From Arthrobacter sp. RIT-PI-e (GTDB taxonomy: Bacteria; Actinomycetota; Actinomycetes; Actinomycetales; Micrococcaceae), in assembly GCF_001187915.1 (NCBI RefSeq), contig NZ_LGIU01000081.1, forward strand, positions 1-64,000: a stretch of DNA of 64,000 nucleotides. The letters run 5' to 3'. Under the pieces are notes generated by a model that worked only from the letters and a program-made list of their open reading frames with translations, searched no databases and was not told the DNA's origin. Made by a program: the position numbers and the translations under genes. This document shows, in pieces, positions 62,008-64,000 of the stretch. Positions within the stretch are counted from its first letter, which is position 1, and each line of letters starts with the position of its first letter.

Positions 62008-63186
62008 TCAGCGGGTGCCGAACTCTACGGACTCCGTGGTCCAGGCGAGGGCCTGCTCGCTCAGCGTGAAACCCAGCCCGGGCCGGAGGGGCACGATCAT
62101 GCGCCCGTCGCGTGTCTCGAGGCGCTCGTTGAACAGGGGGTTCAGCCACTCGAAGTGCTCCACCCACGGCTCGCGGGGGTACGCCGCCGCCAGGTGGAGA
62201 TGGATCTCCATGGCGAAGTGCGGGGCCAGCTGGAGACCTGCATGGTCCGCCAGTGCGGCCAGGCGGAGGAAGGGGGTGATACCGCCGATGCGCGGTGCAT
62301 CCGGCTGGATGATGTCCGCCGACCGGTGCGTGATGAGGCTGACGTGGTCGTTGACGCTGGACAGCATCTCCCCGGTGGCCACAGGGGTGTCCAGGGCCCG
62401 CGCCAGCTCCGCGTGACCCTCGGCGTCGTAGGCGTCGAGGGGCTCCTCGATCCAGGTCAGGTCGAACTGCTCCAACGCGCGTCCCATGCGGAGCGCCGTG
62501 GGCCGGTCCCACTGCTGATTCGCATCCACCATGAGCGGCACGTCCGGACCCAGGTGCTCACGGATCCCCGACACCCGGGCGAGGTCCACGCGGGGATCGG
62601 GATGACCCACCTTGATCTTGATTCCGCCGATCCCGTCCGCCAGCGACGAGCTCGCTCGCTCCTTCACCTCCTCGAGCGGAGCCTGCAGGAACCCGCCGGA
62701 GGTGTTGTAGGTCCGCACGGAGTCACGGTAGGAGCCGAGGAGCTTCGCCAGCGGGAGGTGCGCACGCTTGGCCAGCAGATCGTAGAGCGCTATGTCCAGC
62801 GCTGCGATGGCCTGGGTGGCCACACCGCTGCGGCCCACGGAGGCGCCGGCCCAGAGGAGTTGCTGGTAGATCCTCCCGATGTCGCTGGGGTCCTCACCGA
62901 GGAGGTTCTCGGCCACGTCCCTGGCATGGGCGTACTGGGCCGGTCCGCCCGCGCGCTTCGAGTAGCTGAAGCCGAGCCCGCTGTACCCCTGCTCGGTGGT
63001 GATGGTGCTGAAGAGGAACACGATCTCGGTCATCGGCTTCTGCCGGCCCGTCAGGACCTTCGCGTCACTGATCGGCACCTCGAGCGGCAGGGTGAGCGTG
63101 GAGAGCTCGACGTGGCGTATCCGGTCCTGGTGCACGTCCTCGACCGTGGCGCCGGCCGGCATGCTGCTTCGTGGTGCTGTGCTCAT
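62008..63186 (-). CDS. L-talarate/galactarate dehydratase-like enolase-superfamily enzyme
   Basis: A 392-residue mandelate racemase-type dehydratase. The barrel carries the KxK pair Lys190/Lys192 (GGIKIKVGH), metal ligands Asp221 (VDANQQ), Glu247 (TWIEEPLDAYD) and Glu273 (TGEML), and His323 (LAPHFAMEIHLHLAAAYP). All sit a constant distance from the residues I recall for Salmonella L-talarate/galactarate dehydratase, and PDAPRIGGITPFL matches too. These enzymes dehydrate aldarates in the cytosol; the exact acid sugar is unproven. It is divergent from a sugar ABC permease, with palindromes in between. Confidence 0.85.
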   Translation of the reverse strand: MSTAPRSSMPAGATVEDVHQDRIRHVELSTLTLPLEVPISDAKVLTGRQKPMTEIVFLFSTITTEQGYSGLGFSYSKRAGGPAQYAHARDVAENLLGEDPSDIGRIYQQLLWAGASVGRSGVATQAIAALDIALYDLLAKRAHLPLAKLLGSYRDSVRTYNTSGGFLQAPLEEVKERASSSLADGIGGIKIKVGHPDPRVDLARVSGIREHLGPDVPLMVDANQQWDRPTALRMGRALEQFDLTWIEEPLDAYDAEGHAELARALDTPVATGEMLSSVNDHVSLITHRSADIIQPDAPRIGGITPFLRLAALADHAGLQLAPHFAMEIHLHLAAAYPREPWVEHFEWLNPLFNERLETRDGRMIVPLRPGLGFTLSEQALAWTTESVEFGTR

Positions 63187-63328
63187 TCGTGCTCCTCAGA
63201 CAAGGGATGGATGGGGGATGGTCGATGTCACCGGTATGCAGGGCACGCACGTGGTCGGCGGCTCTGCCATCGGGATCGATGGGGAGAATTATTTGCTGAC
63301 AACGTACAACGCGGCTCACGAGATGATC

Positions 63329-63366
63329 AATTGATATCACCGGACGATCTCGATTCGATATCAATT
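63329..63366. promoter_or_regulatory. Paired operator, two TTGATATCAA-like palindromes
   Basis: AATTGATATC (63329-63338) and GATATCAATT (63357-63366) are exact inverted copies. Each also nearly forms the palindrome TTGATATCAA on its own (TTGATATCAC and TCGATATCAA). Centres are about 26 bp apart, or 2.5 helical turns. It is likely the binding site of a dimeric regulator of the divergent genes. Confidence 0.5.
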
Positions 63367-63408
63367 ACCCACATCGGAAGCAATACCCTCGAGGCCCGTA
63401 TCGAAGAA

Positions 63409-63426
63409 CCTCCACCATGGTGGAGG
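63409..63426. promoter_or_regulatory. Perfect 18-bp palindrome
   Basis: CCTCCACCATGGTGGAGG is fully self-complementary, with no loop. It lies between the paired operator and the promoter. A protein-binding site is more likely than a hairpin. Confidence 0.45.
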
Positions 63427-63514
63427 GACGGGGCCGCGAATCTGGGCTCGGAGACGCTGAACCTCCCTGTTTGGGACGCTGCCAACGCCGGAATCGTGCA
63501 GGTAATCGCTTTCC

Positions 63515-63543
63515 TTGACGTGGGGTGGATCACACGCTATCGT
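63515..63543 (+). promoter_or_regulatory. Promoter of the sugar ABC operon
   Basis: TTGACG (63515-63520) and TATCGT (63538-63543), spacer 17 bp. The expected start of transcription is near 63550, leaving a leader of about 155 bases before the permease gene. Confidence 0.55.
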
Positions 63544-63557
63544 CGACTAGCAGTCGC

Positions 63558-63573
63558 TGAGAAACCGTTTTCA
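63558..63573 (+). promoter_or_regulatory. Possible LacI-family operator
   Basis: TGAGAAACCGTTTTCA is an imperfect palindrome (GAAA-N-CG-TTTTC core) placed right after the predicted transcription start, the same arrangement as in the arabinoside operon at 42355-42370. Confidence 0.35.
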
Positions 63574-63632
63574 CACGGCTCGGACTTATGCGATCCCGCA
63601 AGAAACAATGACGATTCAAGAGGAGGGTCGGC

Positions 63633-63722
63633 ATGAGGACATTGTCCCCGAGAATGAGCAGAACAATTCCCGCGCCATTCCCCGTTCCAAGGGAAAGGAC
63701 GGGCGATGTCAGCTTTAGGTGA
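63633..63722 (+). CDS. Possible 29-residue leader peptide
   Basis: ATG 63633 has an AGGAGG six bases upstream, better than the site of the permease gene itself. The frame encodes MRTLSPRMSRTIPAPFPVP followed by ten more residues and ends at TGA 63720-63722, 14 bases inside the permease gene. It could couple translation to the permease or be chance. There are no membrane or signal features. Confidence 0.25.
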   Translation: MRTLSPRMSRTIPAPFPVPRERTGDVSFR

Positions 63723-64000
63723 ATTGTCCCGGATGAAACGCGGGCCCAAGGGTCCCAAGCGTCCGCTGACCGACGCGGAGAAGAAGGAGGAGCGGGCGTC
63801 CTACCTCTTCCTCGCCCCGTGGCTCCTGGGCCTCGGCCTCATCACGATCGGCCCCATGGCCGCATCCCTCTACCTCTCGTTCACCGACTACAACCTGCTG
63901 CAGCCACCGGAGTGGATCGGGCTCGACAACTACATCCGGATGATGCAGGACGCCCGGCTCCTGAACTCGCTGAAGGTCACCTTCCTCTACGTGTTCATCT
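63706..64000 (+). CDS. Sugar ABC transporter permease, MalF/UgpA-type (partial)
   Basis: The first 98 codons, cut by the right edge. A basic polar tail (MKRGPKGPKRPLTDAEKKEE) leads into a first helix ASYLFLAPWLLGLGLITIGP, then SLYLSFTDYNLLQPPEWIGL and DNYIRMMQDARLLNSLKVTF, the standard CUT1 MalF-type beginning. AAAGGA precedes ATG 63706. By its divergent dehydratase neighbour it may import an acid-sugar-containing saccharide. Confidence 0.85.
   Translation, partial: MSALGELSRMKRGPKGPKRPLTDAEKKEERASYLFLAPWLLGLGLITIGPMAASLYLSFTDYNLLQPPEWIGLDNYIRMMQDARLLNSLKVTFLYVFI

Larger units (their letters stand above)
63187..63705. other. 519-bp divergent regulatory region
   Basis: Clearly lower in G/C than its flanks. 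It holds two TTGATATCAA-like sites, an 18-bp perfect palindrome, a good promoter, a LacI-type palindrome and a possible leader ORF (each entered separately). No larger gene is seen. Confidence 0.6.

Overview
The window is high-GC DNA, mostly GC-ending codons, from an actinobacterium. The order SURF1, DUF3817, guaA, AAA/helicase-like protein and then galU, GNAT and a membrane protein points to Micrococcales, most likely Micrococcaceae. This placement is inference from gene content; no 16S gene or other marker is present.

Layout. 1-17275 is mainly housekeeping: a heterodimeric ABC exporter pair (one partial, one frameshifted), SURF1, DUF3817, guaA, a large helicase-like protein with a C-terminal nuclease domain, a SAF-domain protein, an FmdB-type zinc ribbon, a frameshifted 5-formyl-THF cyclo-ligase, galU, a GNAT enzyme, a frameshifted membrane protein, an AlaX-like editing protein with an Lrp regulator, and an MFS transporter. 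17475-21037 is a four-gene glycine betaine/choline-type ABC operon. 21128-29513 holds an AlaA-type aminotransferase, PPK2, a formate/nitrite-type channel, xseB/xseA, a membrane protein, ispH and ychF.

29489-38037 is the most distinctive part. The last eight codons of ychF recur at 38013-38037 (24 of 25 bases identical), as expected when an element inserts at the 3' end of a gene. Between the copies every gene is on the minus strand and they form one plausible unit: sensor kinase, response regulator, AfuA-like lipoprotein, two-domain permease, ATPase and a UhpT/GlpT-type antiporter. This looks like an organophosphate (perhaps sugar-phosphate) sensing and uptake module. No integrase is visible. 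higBA follows directly after the right copy, then a DUF421 gene, the initiator tRNA-Met and a broken aldo/keto reductase.

41208-47087 is an arabinose-oligosaccharide locus: a divergent LacI regulator, promoter plus operator, a CUT1 ABC transporter without ATPase and a GH51 arabinofuranosidase. 47256-48680 has an LLM-class flavin oxidoreductase and a small unknown gene. 48985-61878 holds two complete paralogous oligopeptide-type ABC operons, each with SBP, strong terminator, DppB, DppC and a fused double ATPase; the first has a PH-like membrane gene inserted on the opposite strand. 62008-64000 is a divergent locus: an L-talarate/galactarate dehydratase-like enolase against the start of a sugar ABC permease, with several palindromes between.

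Caution: several genes lose frame or conserved residues exactly where the sequence becomes almost free of A/T (about 780-860, 11640-11790, 14190-14310, 16381-16500). I suspect consensus errors there and treat those pseudogene calls as provisional.
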